DNA of 64,000 nucleotides from Deltaproteobacteria bacterium (GCA_003973265.1 QNYZ01000038.1:18742-82741); one strand, 5' to 3'; shown: positions 42,484-52,197, numbered from the stretch's first letter. Notes: generated from the sequence alone by a model not told the origin. Numbers and translations are program-made.

Positions 42484-43101
42484 CTATTGCAGCGCCTCAA
42501 AGACTTTCCCCACCATCTTTTCGGATGGTTTCAAGGTTTTATCCCCTTCGTCCTTCCATTTAGCCGGACACCCCTCATCCGTTTTACGGGCCAGGTGGAG
42601 GTTGGCCTTGAATTTACGCATCAGCTCATCGATATTCCGGCCCATGTTATAAAAATTGACCTCCGAATTCATAATCACACCATCGGGATTGATAATAAAT
42701 ACCCCTCTCAATGCCAGGCCGGTAGCGGTATCGTAGACACCAAACAGCCGGGATACTTCTCCGGTGGGGTCGGCCGCCATCGGATAGGTGACGTTTTCCA
42801 GTGATTTTTCGTTCTGGTGCCATGCCAGATGAACAAATTCGGTATCCGTGCTTACCGTCACCAGTTCAGCGCCCATTTTTTTAAACCGGTCGTACTGCTC
42901 TGCCAGAGCAGCAAATTCGGTCGCTCAAACAAAAGTGAAATCAGCCGGATAGAAAAAGAGGATCGTCCACTTACCGGCTTTTTTAAGTTCATCAAGGGCA
43001 ATGCTTCCAAATTTCCCCTCGGCAGGGTTAAATGTTTTCATCTCAAAATTCGGGACGGATTGACCTACTTTCAGTCCACAGCATACCACTTCCTCGGTCA
43101 T
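42484..43101 (-). CDS. Selenocysteine peroxiredoxin (AhpC/Prx1 type)
   Basis: 205 residues when TGA at 42925-42927 is read as Sec59. The frame runs from ATG 43101 (after AAAGGAG) through KVGQSVPNFEMKTFNPAEG and TILFFYPADFTFV, then TGA, then ATEFAALAEQYDRF. In Prx1/AhpC proteins this position is the peroxidatic cysteine (DFTFVCP/A), so selenium replaces the catalytic sulfur. The resolving cysteine remains at about C178 (EGCPAKW), making a typical 2-Cys arrangement with Sec. A six-pair hairpin lies 13 bases after the TGA. Sec peroxiredoxins are known from other anaerobes. It reduces hydrogen peroxide or organic peroxides. Standard gene finding would report only the C-terminal 130 residues. Confidence 0.9.
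42895..42911 (-). promoter_or_regulatory. SECIS-like hairpin of the peroxiredoxin gene
   Basis: On the minus strand CTGCTC-TGGCA-GAGCAG, six perfect pairs and a loop with GG, beginning 14 bases after the Sec codon, the expected spacing for a bacterial SECIS. Confidence 0.72.
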
Positions 43102-43249
43102 AATAGGCTCCTTTCAAGTTCGCTAAACATCTGAAGGGGTTATTTTCGGTATCGCGGACCACCAACGATTCCGATACAACGGGCCGATATACAATAACCA
43201 TAGGCACCCTCTAGCGTGTCGTCAACGGCTGGATACAAAAGTTACCGGC

Positions 43250-43697
43250 TTATATCTTCTGTTGATCGCATAATTCATTCCGGATGATCTTCCCCGTGGC
43301 CGTCATGGGCAGGTCCGACACAAAACGCGATTTCACGCGGGTATTCATGGGCCGCCAGCCGGTGCCGGACAAAATTCTTGATGTTATCTTTAAGCGTGTC
43401 GTTTACATCGATATCATTTTTGGGAACGATAAACGCCTTGACAATCTCAGTGCGCACCGGATCGGGGACGCCAATCACGGCGGCGGTTAATACATTGGCG
43501 AACGGATTGGACAGCTTGATCAAATCACCGAAAGTATATCGATTTACCCGGCCAGCTTCGGTTTCGTAGATCAGCGCCGGGTTGTCTTTTTCAGCGATCT
43601 GCTTATCGCAGATATCCACGCCGATATTGCAGTATTCGGGGATATGCCAGCGAAATGACGCGTAGACTTCTTCGTAAGAATTTGCGGGAGTCAGCAT
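43250..43697 (-). pseudogene. Acyl/acetyl-CoA synthetase remnant with internal deletion and frameshift
   Basis: The N-terminal part (SYEEVYASFRWHIPEYCNIG ... YTFGDLIKLSNPFANVL) matches the start of AMP-binding acyl-CoA synthetases. It is joined directly to the C-terminal region (AAVIGVPDPVRTEIVKAFIV ... RLAAHEYPREIAF), so several hundred residues including the ATP/AMP-binding core are missing. Then one extra T in a run at about 43325 shifts the frame; the family ending DLPMTATGKIIRNEL is found in the next frame, up to TAA at 43250. It cannot make an active enzyme. It follows the lactate dehydrogenase gene by two bases and was probably once co-transcribed. Confidence 0.85.
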
Positions 43698-43699
43698 CG

Positions 43700-45877
43700 T
43701 TACCTCTGCGAATCGTCCGTTGTGAGTTGGTCGGCCAGGGCTTCCGAAAGGTGTTTCACTTCGATCCGACCGTCCCGTTTATCCATACCGCCCCGCAGCT
43801 GTATGACGCAGCCAGGGCAATCGGTGACGAGAAGATCGGCATCGGCAGCTTCAATATTGTCCAGTTTTTTGTTGAGAATGGCTGAGGATATTTCCGGAAA
43901 ATCGACGGAATACGACCCCCCGAATCCGCAGCAGACATCCTCGTCTTTGGACGGTACGTATGTATGGCCCGCCCGCTCGATCAGCTGGCGGGGTTCATCA
44001 ACCACGTTAAGGCCCCGGCACAGATGGCACGGCGAATGATAGGCTACTTTTTTACCGGTACGCTTAAACGCTTTGGGAGAGACGTTTAAGACATTCACGA
44101 GAAATGAGCTGAAATCAATGATCTTGTCCGTGAATTCTCCCAGGCCAATCGGCGGATCCGGATCCTGTTTAAAAATTTTGGGATAATTATGTTTGAGGTG
44201 AGATGCGCAGGACGCGCACAGGGTCAGAATATAATCGTATTTCTGCGGCGCCAGCGCCCGGATATTCTGCCGGGCCACCTCCCTGGCCGTCTCTTCTTCC
44301 GCCGCCATCAGGGCCGGCAGACCGCAGCAGGTTTGATCCATGGGAAAACCCACCTGGACGTTATGCCCCCCGAGTAATGCCGGCAGGGCCCGGCCCTGTT
44401 CCGGATAAATAAAATCGATGGCGCACCCGACAAAAAAACCGATCGTATATTCCGGACGGGCCACCGCTGGGCTCAACGGCTTCCATTGATCTCGCAGCGG
44501 AGTTCGGGCAATGACCGGCAGGCTGCGAAACCCGTGCTTTTTTTCAAAAAAATGGGGCAGGTGGCGGATCATCGGTCTGTTTTTGGAAAAGGGCTTCTGG
44601 GCGAGATAGGCCTTGCGCAGGATAAAATGAAACAGCTTCCGGTTTTTCATGACTTTAGAGAGGACCACGTTTTTGACCGGCGTCTGCCTCTCCTGATCCA
44701 TCACCGCCCGGTAGGTTTTTTTAATCAGGTGCGGCAGGTCGATATCGACCGGGCAGACCGATTTACAAGCCTGGCAGTTGATGCAGTTCTGAACGATAGC
44801 CCGGTCGTTTTCGCTTCCGTGGTAAAACAATGTCAGGATCAGCCCGATGGCGCCGATATAGACATGGCCGTACTTATGCCCCCCGACCTTGCTGTAGATC
44901 GGACAGACATTGGCGCAGGCCCCGCAGCGGATACACCGCAAAGCTTCAGAAAAAACCGGATCTTCGGCCAGCGACAGGCGGCCGTTATCGAGAAACACGA
45001 CGTGCATTTCCTTGTGCGCCGACGGCGCCGACAGGCACGGGTTGGTCCCTTTGATCCAGGTCACATAGGAGGTAATCGCCTGACCCGTGGCATTTCGCGG
45101 CAGAACCTTGAGAATCCGCAGGGCGGATTGAAGGTTGGGAATCAGTTTGTCATACCCGACCAGGGCCACGTGGATGCGCGGCAGGGTGGTCACCAGGCGC
45201 ATGTTGCCCTCGTTGGTCACCAGGCCCAGCACACCCGAATCGGCCAGGGCAAAATTGGCACCGCTGATTCCCATGTCCGCCTCCAGAAACACCGAACGCA
45301 ACGACTTGCGGGCGACCTTGACCAGCTTGTCGATATCCTCCGAATCCTGTTTTTCCCGGGTGACGGTTTCAAACAGATCGCCCACCTGGTACCGGGAGAG
45401 GTGAATAGCCGGCATGACCATGTGGGAGGGCCCTTCGCGGCGAAGCTGGATGATCCATTCCCCCAGGTCGGTCTCCGTTACCTCAAATCCCGTCTTTTCG
45501 AGATGATGATTTAAAAAGGTTTCCTCGGCCGTCATCGATTTGGCCTTGATGATCCTTTCGACGCCGCCTTCCCGGGCGATCCGGGCGATGATCTCATTGG
45601 CCTGCAGGGCGTCTTTGGCCATGTGAACCTTCGTACCCGCCGCTTCCGCATGGACCTTGAATTCCTCGAACATTTTTTTCAGATGGGGAAGGCCGGCATC
45701 CTTACCGGCGGCAATTTCATCCCGGATACCTTCAAAATCAATCCCCTGATACACATGGGGTCGGTTTTCCCGATAGGCCGTATTGAAATTATCCAGGGCC
45801 TTGCGTAAAAACCGGTCGCCCAGCGCTTCTTTGAGTTGTCGTTTGTACGACTTGATATCCTGCGCCGTTTTAATCAT
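43700..45877 (-). CDS. LutB-LutA fusion, L-lactate dehydrogenase Fe-S subunit
   Basis: 725 residues. Residues 1 to about 300 are a LUD domain (LutB-like); two [4Fe-4S] motifs follow (CIRCGACANVCPIY and CINCQACKSVCPVD), and the C-terminal part has two CCG-type cysteine-rich domains (CCGLPALMAAEEE, CCGFGGSYSVDFPE). This equals LutB fused to LutA, a form usual in Desulfobacterota. With LutC it oxidises L-lactate to pyruvate. Its start overlaps lutC by 4 bp (ATGA), so the two are coupled. Confidence 0.92.
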   Translation of the reverse strand: MIKTAQDIKSYKRQLKEALGDRFLRKALDNFNTAYRENRPHVYQGIDFEGIRDEIAAGKDAGLPHLKKMFEEFKVHAEAAGTKVHMAKDALQANEIIARIAREGGVERIIKAKSMTAEETFLNHHLEKTGFEVTETDLGEWIIQLRREGPSHMVMPAIHLSRYQVGDLFETVTREKQDSEDIDKLVKVARKSLRSVFLEADMGISGANFALADSGVLGLVTNEGNMRLVTTLPRIHVALVGYDKLIPNLQSALRILKVLPRNATGQAITSYVTWIKGTNPCLSAPSAHKEMHVVFLDNGRLSLAEDPVFSEALRCIRCGACANVCPIYSKVGGHKYGHVYIGAIGLILTLFYHGSENDRAIVQNCINCQACKSVCPVDIDLPHLIKKTYRAVMDQERQTPVKNVVLSKVMKNRKLFHFILRKAYLAQKPFSKNRPMIRHLPHFFEKKHGFRSLPVIARTPLRDQWKPLSPAVARPEYTIGFFVGCAIDFIYPEQGRALPALLGGHNVQVGFPMDQTCCGLPALMAAEEETAREVARQNIRALAPQKYDYILTLCASCASHLKHNYPKIFKQDPDPPIGLGEFTDKIIDFSSFLVNVLNVSPKAFKRTGKKVAYHSPCHLCRGLNVVDEPRQLIERAGHTYVPSKDEDVCCGFGGSYSVDFPEISSAILNKKLDNIEAADADLLVTDCPGCVIQLRGGMDKRDGRIEVKHLSEALADQLTTDDSQR

Positions 45878-46434
45878 GCGTGATGGTCCTCCACGATCAG
45901 AATATGAAGCTCCCGGGGGCCGTGAACGCCGATAGCGAGCACGCGTTCAATATCGGCAGTCCGGCTGGCGCCGGTGATAAACGCCATGTAAGCGGGGGTA
46001 TCGGCTTTGAGAATACGGTCCAGTTCGCCTGCAAGTGCTTCCGGATCCGGCTTGATCTTTTCGGCCGGTAAAATGGCGATGTGGGTTTCCGGCAGCATCG
46101 TCGCGATCCTCACGTCCTCCGATGATGAATCAATGACCAGAGAACCGGTGTCGGCAATGCCCCAGCCAGCGACGGTCAGGGAGGTGTGGATATTCCGCGC
46201 ATGGTTTCGGAAAGGTGGGGCGAGAAGCGTCAGTCCGGCGGATTCGCAGATCAATCCAAGGATCTCATATTCCGCGGCGTCCAATCCGGTGGCGGCAATC
46301 GTTTTTCCACCCTGCTTTTTTGTTAAATCCGCCGTATACGCCGCGATATCGTCGAATCCCTTCACAACCGAAACACAGGCCTGAACCGCTTCAGCCCTTT
46401 TTTTCATCAATTGAACTAATTCAGGGGAGTTCAT
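45874..46434 (-). CDS. lutC: Lactate utilisation protein C
   Basis: 186 residues of the LUD-domain LutC/YkgG family, with GWGIADTGSLVIDSSSEDVR and LPETHIAILPAEKI; the C-terminal ITGASRTADIERVLAIGVHG is strongly conserved. It is the small subunit of the Lut L-lactate dehydrogenase. First gene of the lut operon; ACGGAGGTACC precedes the ATG. No lactate permease is seen in the window. Confidence 0.93.
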   Translation of the reverse strand: MNSPELVQLMKKRAEAVQACVSVVKGFDDIAAYTADLTKKQGGKTIAATGLDAAEYEILGLICESAGLTLLAPPFRNHARNIHTSLTVAGWGIADTGSLVIDSSSEDVRIATMLPETHIAILPAEKIKPDPEALAGELDRILKADTPAYMAFITGASRTADIERVLAIGVHGPRELHILIVEDHHA

Positions 46435-46518
46435 GGTACCTCCGTTTTCCGGTTAAGGCCCGCCATGCGCTTGTTACGGAAAATCATCGCCTATACGCCC
46501 GTGTGCTGCCCTGCTGTA

Positions 46519-48342
46519 TCAAGTGGCGTTAACCGTTATCGACCCGTCAAAGATGCTGGGGCGCTTATCGGGTGTACATCTTGCCGCCTGGCCAGCGGAT
46601 TTCAATTTCAGCAGAACGAATTTTTTACTGCCCACCGGTTGAACAGCCGCGATCTCATAGCGGGTCAGCGGCATCACTTTTTTAAGCTTCGGCAGATCTT
46701 TTTTGCGTAAAATAATCAAATCATAGTGCGGCGGGTGGTGCGAAATCTGCTCATCAGTGATCACGGGAATTTTTGCGCGCTGCAGGTAAAAATTCCACCC
46801 ATTGTCAAACCGCCGGCCGTAAAAAGCGACACTGCCGCCGGCCGGCAGAATCGACCGGATGGTCTGGCTGGCGTACCGGGCGGATTTAACCCGGTCTACA
46901 TGGGGTATGTAATATAATTGCACGATGGCAAAACCGAGCAGCAGGCTCACGGCAACCAGATTGCAGGCGACTCGGTGCTGTCGGACGTGGAGGTGTTTAA
47001 AGGCCTGCCGGATAAGGCCGACGGCCAGCACCCCCGGAATATATATTCCCCATAAATGCCAGTCTGCCAGATCAAAAGGAAAAATGGAAAGTACCGAAAA
47101 CCGGTCCTTCAGTATTGGAACGACAGCCGGGAAAAGCATCAATACACCAAGAATGACAAGAACGAGAATCGCACAGATGCGCAGCCAGAGTGTTGTGTCC
47201 CGGCGGCGGGACCATCGGGCGACGATGTGGGCGATGATGATGCTGAACGCCGGGTAGAGCGGCAGCAGGTAGCGTTCACGCTTGCCGGACGGAAGAGAAA
47301 AAAAGACAAGGATGGTGCAAATCCATAATCCGAAAAACAACAATTCCCGCTGCCGGTCCCGGACGGCGTTTTTGATCACCGGGGCGACGCCGGCCAGGAC
47401 GATGAACCAGGGCAGGGCATCGAGAGGAAAATTCAGAAAATAGTAAAAAACCGGCCGGCTGTGGGGAGCACTTCTTATGACGCGGCCGAATTGCTGGCGA
47501 AATAAAATGGTTCGGGTATATTCCCGACCGCCGGCAATACAGGCCGGAATCACCCACAGAGCAGCGATGGCGAGTGCCACCGCCGGTCCCCAGGCCAGAT
47601 GGGCAAACGACGCTTTTTCATGACGGAAATACTTACCACTTTCCCAGAGAACGAAACTCAGCCAGGGAACCAGGAGCGCCACCGGTCCTTTGGCGAGAAT
47701 ACCGAGGCCGCAGGCGCCGTAGGCCAGAACAAGGAATTTTTTTTCCTGGCGGCCATCCCATTTCAGAAAAAAGAACAGGCTGGCAGTGGTAAAAAATGTG
47801 AGGGTGATATCAATGTTACCGGTGGTCATCAAAAGGGTAAACAGGCTGGTCGACATCAAAACGAGGACGGCGGTCAGACCGGTTTTTTCGTCTTTGCTCA
47901 TAACGCCGAGGCGAAAAGTCAGTAGCAGGATGCCGAGGCTGGCAAAAGCCGACACCCACCGGCTGGCGGTTTCAAATGCAAAAATTTTTGCGGCCACCAT
48001 CGTGAGCCAGAAAAACAGCGGCGGTTTTTCCGCATAGATCTCGCCGTTCATGATGGGCACCAGGTAAGACCCGGTATGGGTCATCTCCCACGCGACCTGG
48101 AGATAGCGCGGTTCATCAGGCGCCCACAACCCCCGGTTGCCGATGGGGAGTACCACGAAAAGCAGCCACAGCAGGATGATAAACATAATCGGATGGCGGC
48201 TGATGATTTTTTGTATTATGGTAAAAAGGGATGCGCCTTTTTTTTCAGCCAGGGACTGGACGTCATTTATTTCCTGATTGCTTTCCATATTTGCCGCCAT
48301 TATTCCAAACCGCGAAGTTTCTTGAATTTTAGTGTTTTCCAC
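46519..48342 (-). CDS. GT39-type membrane glycosyltransferase (ArnT/PMT-like)
   Basis: 607 residues. A cytosolic N-terminus (about 50 residues) is followed by some ten or more membrane helices. The first periplasmic loop holds the catalytic-type motif WAPDEPRYLQVAWEM with an Asp-Glu pair and the later GEIYAEKPPLFFWLTM, as in ArnT and protein mannosyltransferases, which use polyprenyl-phosphate sugars. A C-terminal soluble part follows (from about 500). The acceptor could be lipid A or protein and cannot be inferred here. Divergent from the liv operon. Confidence 0.88.
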   Translation of the reverse strand: MENTKIQETSRFGIMAANMESNQEINDVQSLAEKKGASLFTIIQKIISRHPIMFIILLWLLFVVLPIGNRGLWAPDEPRYLQVAWEMTHTGSYLVPIMNGEIYAEKPPLFFWLTMVAAKIFAFETASRWVSAFASLGILLLTFRLGVMSKDEKTGLTAVLVLMSTSLFTLLMTTGNIDITLTFFTTASLFFFLKWDGRQEKKFLVLAYGACGLGILAKGPVALLVPWLSFVLWESGKYFRHEKASFAHLAWGPAVALAIAALWVIPACIAGGREYTRTILFRQQFGRVIRSAPHSRPVFYYFLNFPLDALPWFIVLAGVAPVIKNAVRDRQRELLFFGLWICTILVFFSLPSGKRERYLLPLYPAFSIIIAHIVARWSRRRDTTLWLRICAILVLVILGVLMLFPAVVPILKDRFSVLSIFPFDLADWHLWGIYIPGVLAVGLIRQAFKHLHVRQHRVACNLVAVSLLLGFAIVQLYYIPHVDRVKSARYASQTIRSILPAGGSVAFYGRRFDNGWNFYLQRAKIPVITDEQISHHPPHYDLIILRKKDLPKLKKVMPLTRYEIAAVQPVGSKKFVLLKLKSAGQAARCTPDKRPSIFDGSITVNAT

Positions 48343-48459
48343 AATTCTACCAGATCATCATCTGATTTCATAGCCAATTTCTCACCAATTCATTAAATAT
48401 TTTCCACCATAATGCAGAGAGACTCTCGCCGTATTCCCGTTATCTGAATCGACCGGGTG

Positions 48460-48570
48460 ATGTCTTTATTTAGGCTTTTGAGTAAACCGGCAACAGAAAA
48501 TCTGCTTGAGGCGGATATCAGAAGAATTACCGATATTGACAAGATTATTAAAACTCTCTATCCTTTTTAA
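48460..48570 (+). CDS. Possible 36-residue small protein
   Basis: ATG at 48460 opens a 36-codon frame (MSLFRLLSKPATENLLEADI...) rich in charged residues with predicted helix, ending at TAA 48570. The ribosome-binding site is weak (GGGTG) and there is no known family. It is the only coding-like segment in the 330-base gap 48343-48672, which also holds the tandem repeats below. Quite possibly not translated. Confidence 0.25.
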   Translation: MSLFRLLSKPATENLLEADIRRITDIDKIIKTLYPF

Positions 48571-48623
48571 CCTTTCGAAGTAAGGCCGGTTAACGGTTTG
48601 CCGCTGATGGTGTCCTGACCCAT

Positions 48624-48665
48624 GAAAGATAATCTGGGAAAGATAATCTGGGAAAGATAATCTGG
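48624..48665 (+). repeat. Three perfect 14-bp tandem repeats before livG
   Basis: GAAAGATAATCTGG occurs three times with no gap (48624-48637, 48638-48651, 48652-48665), ending seven bases before the livG start. The array takes the place of a normal Shine-Dalgarno region; change in copy number would move promoter elements relative to the gene by 14 bp. Confidence 0.9.
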
Positions 48666-48672
48666 TTTTCTT

Positions 48673-49467
48673 ATGAGCGATCCACCTTTAATGAACATTA
48701 ACGCGATCTCCATCTCTTTCGGAGGGGTGAAAGCGCTGGACGATTACCACCTCAATCTGGCACCGTCGCGTATTTTAGGCGTGATCGGGCCCAACGGCGC
48801 GGGAAAAACCACCCTTTTCAACCTGATCACAGGATTTATTCGGCCCGATTCCGGGCATATCTACTTTGGTGACGAGGAGATCACGCATTGGGAACCGCAC
48901 CGGATCGCCCGGAAAGGAATTTCGAGGTCATTTCAGAACATCTGCCTCTTTAACAGACTATCGGTGATAGACAATGTCATCGTGGGTTGCCAGATCCGGC
49001 AACACCCTTCCCTCTTGTCCGCGCTTTTCAAAACCCCCGGGTTCAAGCGGAACGAAAAAAAGCTGCGCGACAGCGCCCGGCGGTTGTTGTCTGTTTTCGG
49101 GCTGGAAAAGCAATCCGATCAGCGTGCCATGAGTTTGTCTTATGGAGATCAGCGCCGCCTGGAAATTGCCAGGGCCCTCGCCGCTCGACCCAAACTGCTG
49201 ATGATCGACGAACCTGCCGCCGGGATGAACCCCCGGGAAACCGAAGATCTGCTGGCACTTATTTTGAAGCTAAGAATCGAATTTGATTTAACCATCATTC
49301 TGATCGAACACAACATGAACCTGGTGATGCCCCTGTGCGAAACGATTCAGGTGCTGAATTACGGAAGGCTGGTGGCAGAGGGGACACCGGCGGAAATCCA
49401 ACAAAACCCGGAAGTTATCGACGCCTATCTTGGAGACGAGAATGATATTGCAAGTCACGGATCTTGA
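48673..49467 (+). CDS. livG: Branched-chain amino acid/amide ABC importer ATPase LivG-like
   Basis: 264 residues, one ABC domain: Walker A GPNGAGKTTLFNLITG, signature MSLSYGDQRRLEIARAL, Walker B LLMIDEPAAGMNPRE. The C-terminal helix typical of LivG (NYGRLVAEGTPAEIQQNPEV) is present. First gene of a complete HAAT-type importer. The start lacks a clear ribosome-binding site; the tandem repeat lies there. Substrate could be amino acids, urea or short amides. Confidence 0.93.
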   Translation: MSDPPLMNINAISISFGGVKALDDYHLNLAPSRILGVIGPNGAGKTTLFNLITGFIRPDSGHIYFGDEEITHWEPHRIARKGISRSFQNICLFNRLSVIDNVIVGCQIRQHPSLLSALFKTPGFKRNEKKLRDSARRLLSVFGLEKQSDQRAMSLSYGDQRRLEIARALAARPKLLMIDEPAAGMNPRETEDLLALILKLRIEFDLTIILIEHNMNLVMPLCETIQVLNYGRLVAEGTPAEIQQNPEVIDAYLGDENDIASHGS

Positions 49468-50149
49468 GGTCTTCTACGGCAATATTCAGGCCCTGCACGG
49501 CATCAGCTTCAACGTTGAAGAAGGCGAAACCGTTACCATTATCGGCTCCAATGGTGCGGGGAAATCAACCACGCTACTCACCATTGCCGGTTTATTGAAA
49601 CCCGGAAAAGGCGAAATAAAATACCTGGGCACCTCCACAAAGACGCTCCCGGCAGACCGGATCGTCCGCCGGGGAATCTCTCTTTGCCCCGAGGGTCGAC
49701 GCATCTTTTCCAGCCTTACCGTGTATGAAAACCTGATCATGGGCGCCGTCCAGCGACGAGACCGGAAAAAAATCAGGGCAGACGTTAAATGGGTTCTGTC
49801 TCTGTTTCCCGACCTGAACAGCCGCCTCGATCAAGCCGGCGGCACCTTAAGCGGCGGACAGCAGCAGATGCTGGCCATCGGGCGTTCCCTGATGAGCCGA
49901 CCGAAACTGCTCATTCTCGACGAACCGTCCCTGGGGCTTGCGCCCGTGCTGGTAAATCAAATTTTTAATGTCATCGCAACGCTGAAAAATGACGGAACCA
50001 CCGTATTGCTGGTAGAACAGAATGCCCGTCGGGCACTGGAAATTGCAGACCGGGGCTATGTGATTGAAACCGGCCGCATTACAATGGAAGGCTCCAGCAC
50101 CTTTTTGAAAAGCAACGACCAGGTTAAATCCGCCTATTTGGGAGGTTGA
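49442..50149 (+). CDS. livF: Branched-chain amino acid/amide ABC importer ATPase LivF-like
   Basis: 235 residues: Walker A GSNGAGKSTTLLTIAG, signature LSGGQQQMLAIGRSLM, Walker B LLILDEPSLGLAPV. The ATG at 49442 gives the normal LivF start (MILQVTDLEVFYG) and overlaps livG by 26 bp. The stop is directly followed by livH. Confidence 0.94.
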   Translation: MILQVTDLEVFYGNIQALHGISFNVEEGETVTIIGSNGAGKSTTLLTIAGLLKPGKGEIKYLGTSTKTLPADRIVRRGISLCPEGRRIFSSLTVYENLIMGAVQRRDRKKIRADVKWVLSLFPDLNSRLDQAGGTLSGGQQQMLAIGRSLMSRPKLLILDEPSLGLAPVLVNQIFNVIATLKNDGTTVLLVEQNARRALEIADRGYVIETGRITMEGSSTFLKSNDQVKSAYLGG

Positions 50150-51049
50150 ATGTCCAGTACCGCATATTTTTTTCAACAATTTATAAACGCGCTGAGCCTG
50201 GGCAGTATCTATGCGCTGGTCACGATTGGCCTGGCCATGGTGTTCAGTATCCTGCGGCTGATTAATTTTGCCCACGGCGACCTGATGATGATCGGATCCT
50301 ATGCGATTTTGATGCTGTTCAATGCCGGCCTGCCGGTCTGGACGGCAATTCTGGCGGGCGTTGCCATCAGTGGTATTACCGGCATCATCATGGAACGATT
50401 ATGCTACCGCCCCTTGCGGGGCAGCGCGGAAATGAACACCCTGCTGACCTCTTTTGCCGTAGTGGTATTGCTGGAAAACGGTGCGGTTTTGTTCTTTGGC
50501 CCTAACACCCAACCCTTTGGAATCCTGAATTTCATCCAGCCCACCCTTGCTGTCGGGTCCCTCTTAATCAGCAAAATCGATGCAATTACAGTGGTTTTGA
50601 CCCTGGCCATTCTTATTTTAACCGCATTATTTATAAAAAAAACCACCCTGGGCATCTCCATGCGGGCGGTTGCCGATGATCTGACGGCAAGCCAGCTCGT
50701 GGGCATTCCGCTCAACCGGGTGATTGTCAGCGCCTTTTTTATCGGATCCCTGTTCGCAGGACTGGCCGGACTCCTCTGGAGTGCCCGGGCGGGAAAAATA
50801 TTTCCGCTGATGGGATTCATCCCGGTGGTAAAGGCGTTCGTAGCGGCCGTGATCGGCGGCTTCGGCAGCATTCCCGGTGCGGTCATCGGCGGTTATGTTC
50901 TTGGATTCGCGGAAGTCTTTTTTGTGGCCCTTTTACCGCCGGACTTCCAGGGATACCGTGACGCTTTCGTGTTTGTGCTGCTGATTATCATTCTGCTCGT
51001 CCGGCCCCAGGGAATCCTGGGTGCAAAAGCCATGGAACGGAGGATCTGA
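50150..51049 (+). CDS. livH: Branched-chain amino acid/amide ABC importer permease LivH-like
   Basis: 299 residues with about eight membrane segments and the LivH hallmark GLAMVFSILRLINFAHGDLM near the N-terminus; AVIGGFGSIPGAVIGGYVLG is the conserved cytosolic coupling region. It starts on the base after the livF stop. Forms the channel with the LivM-like permease. Confidence 0.94.
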   Translation: MSSTAYFFQQFINALSLGSIYALVTIGLAMVFSILRLINFAHGDLMMIGSYAILMLFNAGLPVWTAILAGVAISGITGIIMERLCYRPLRGSAEMNTLLTSFAVVVLLENGAVLFFGPNTQPFGILNFIQPTLAVGSLLISKIDAITVVLTLAILILTALFIKKTTLGISMRAVADDLTASQLVGIPLNRVIVSAFFIGSLFAGLAGLLWSARAGKIFPLMGFIPVVKAFVAAVIGGFGSIPGAVIGGYVLGFAEVFFVALLPPDFQGYRDAFVFVLLIIILLVRPQGILGAKAMERRI

Positions 51050-51050
51050 T

Positions 51051-52052
51051 ATGCATTCCGGCAGACAGGCGGGGTACACGTTCATGGCGCTCGGCCTCTT
51101 TTTTCTCGGGATCTATTTGCTAAGCGCATACGGCAACCATTATTATCAACGGGTCGGCAACCTGATGATGATCTATGTCATCCTGACGGTCAGCCTCAAC
51201 CTTTCCAGCGGTATTATGGGGATCTCTTCTCTGGGCCAGATTGGCTTTATGGCGATCGGGGCGTATGTTGCCGCCATCCTGACATTGCCGCCCGGTCTCA
51301 AGGAACGCTGGCTGACGGGACTTCCCCACTGGATGCATTCCATCCAGACCGGTCTGCTGCCGGCGATGCTGCTCGCCGGCCTTCTGGCGGCCGTCGTTGC
51401 CTTTCTGGTCGGCATCGTTATCCTCAGGCTCCAGGGCGTTTTTGCCGCTGTTGCCACCCTGGGTTTTCTGATTATCGTCAAGGTTATTGCAGAAAACTGG
51501 ATGACGGTCACCCGGGGGGGCCGGGGCCTTTCGGCACTTCCTGCCTATACCAACCTGTGGTGGACAAGCACGGCCGCCGTGGTAACTATTTATGCAGTCT
51601 GGCGAATTTTAAAGTCACCGCATGGAAGAAGCATGATCGCTGTCCGGGAGCATGACCTGGCCGCCCAGAGTGTCGGGATCAATGCGCCTAAAATACGACT
51701 GCTGGCATTTGTTATCAGTGCCTTTTTTACCGGTATTGCCGGTGCGCTCTGGGCCAATCTGATCGGTGTGGTGTCGCCCGGCAGTTTTTATCTCTGGCTG
51801 ACACTTTTAATCATTATCATGATGGTTGTCGGCGGCATGGGGAGTGTCACGGGATCGGTTATCTCCGCTGTCGGGTTTACCATTCTCCTGGAATTGTTAC
51901 GGGGTTTTGAAAATAAAATCGCCATGTACGGTATCAGTTATATCATTTTTGCCGTTGTCTTTCTGCTGATGATTATTTTTCGTCCCGAAGGGATTATGGG
52001 AGACCGGGAATTCAGTTGGCGTAACGTCCGGCGGATCATTCCGTTACCCTGA
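51051..52052 (+). CDS. livM: Branched-chain amino acid/amide ABC importer permease LivM-like
   Basis: 333 residues, about ten membrane segments; SLNLSSGIMGISSLGQIGFM and MMVVGGMGSVTGSVISAVGF are family motifs. ATG 51051 follows CGGAGGATCT, one base after the livH stop, and is preferred to the in-frame ATG at 51021 inside livH. Confidence 0.93.
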   Translation: MHSGRQAGYTFMALGLFFLGIYLLSAYGNHYYQRVGNLMMIYVILTVSLNLSSGIMGISSLGQIGFMAIGAYVAAILTLPPGLKERWLTGLPHWMHSIQTGLLPAMLLAGLLAAVVAFLVGIVILRLQGVFAAVATLGFLIIVKVIAENWMTVTRGGRGLSALPAYTNLWWTSTAAVVTIYAVWRILKSPHGRSMIAVREHDLAAQSVGINAPKIRLLAFVISAFFTGIAGALWANLIGVVSPGSFYLWLTLLIIIMMVVGGMGSVTGSVISAVGFTILLELLRGFENKIAMYGISYIIFAVVFLLMIIFRPEGIMGDREFSWRNVRRIIPLP

Positions 52053-52197
52053 CCGCTTGCGCCCATGATCGGATATTATTATTGACAAAAAAGGGGGTGA
52101 GACCCGGCAAGCACCGGAATCGTTAAAAACAGATATGCCATTCCGGGGACGTATTGGAAATTGTTAAACACATCTAACCTTAAAAAAGGAGGAAAAC

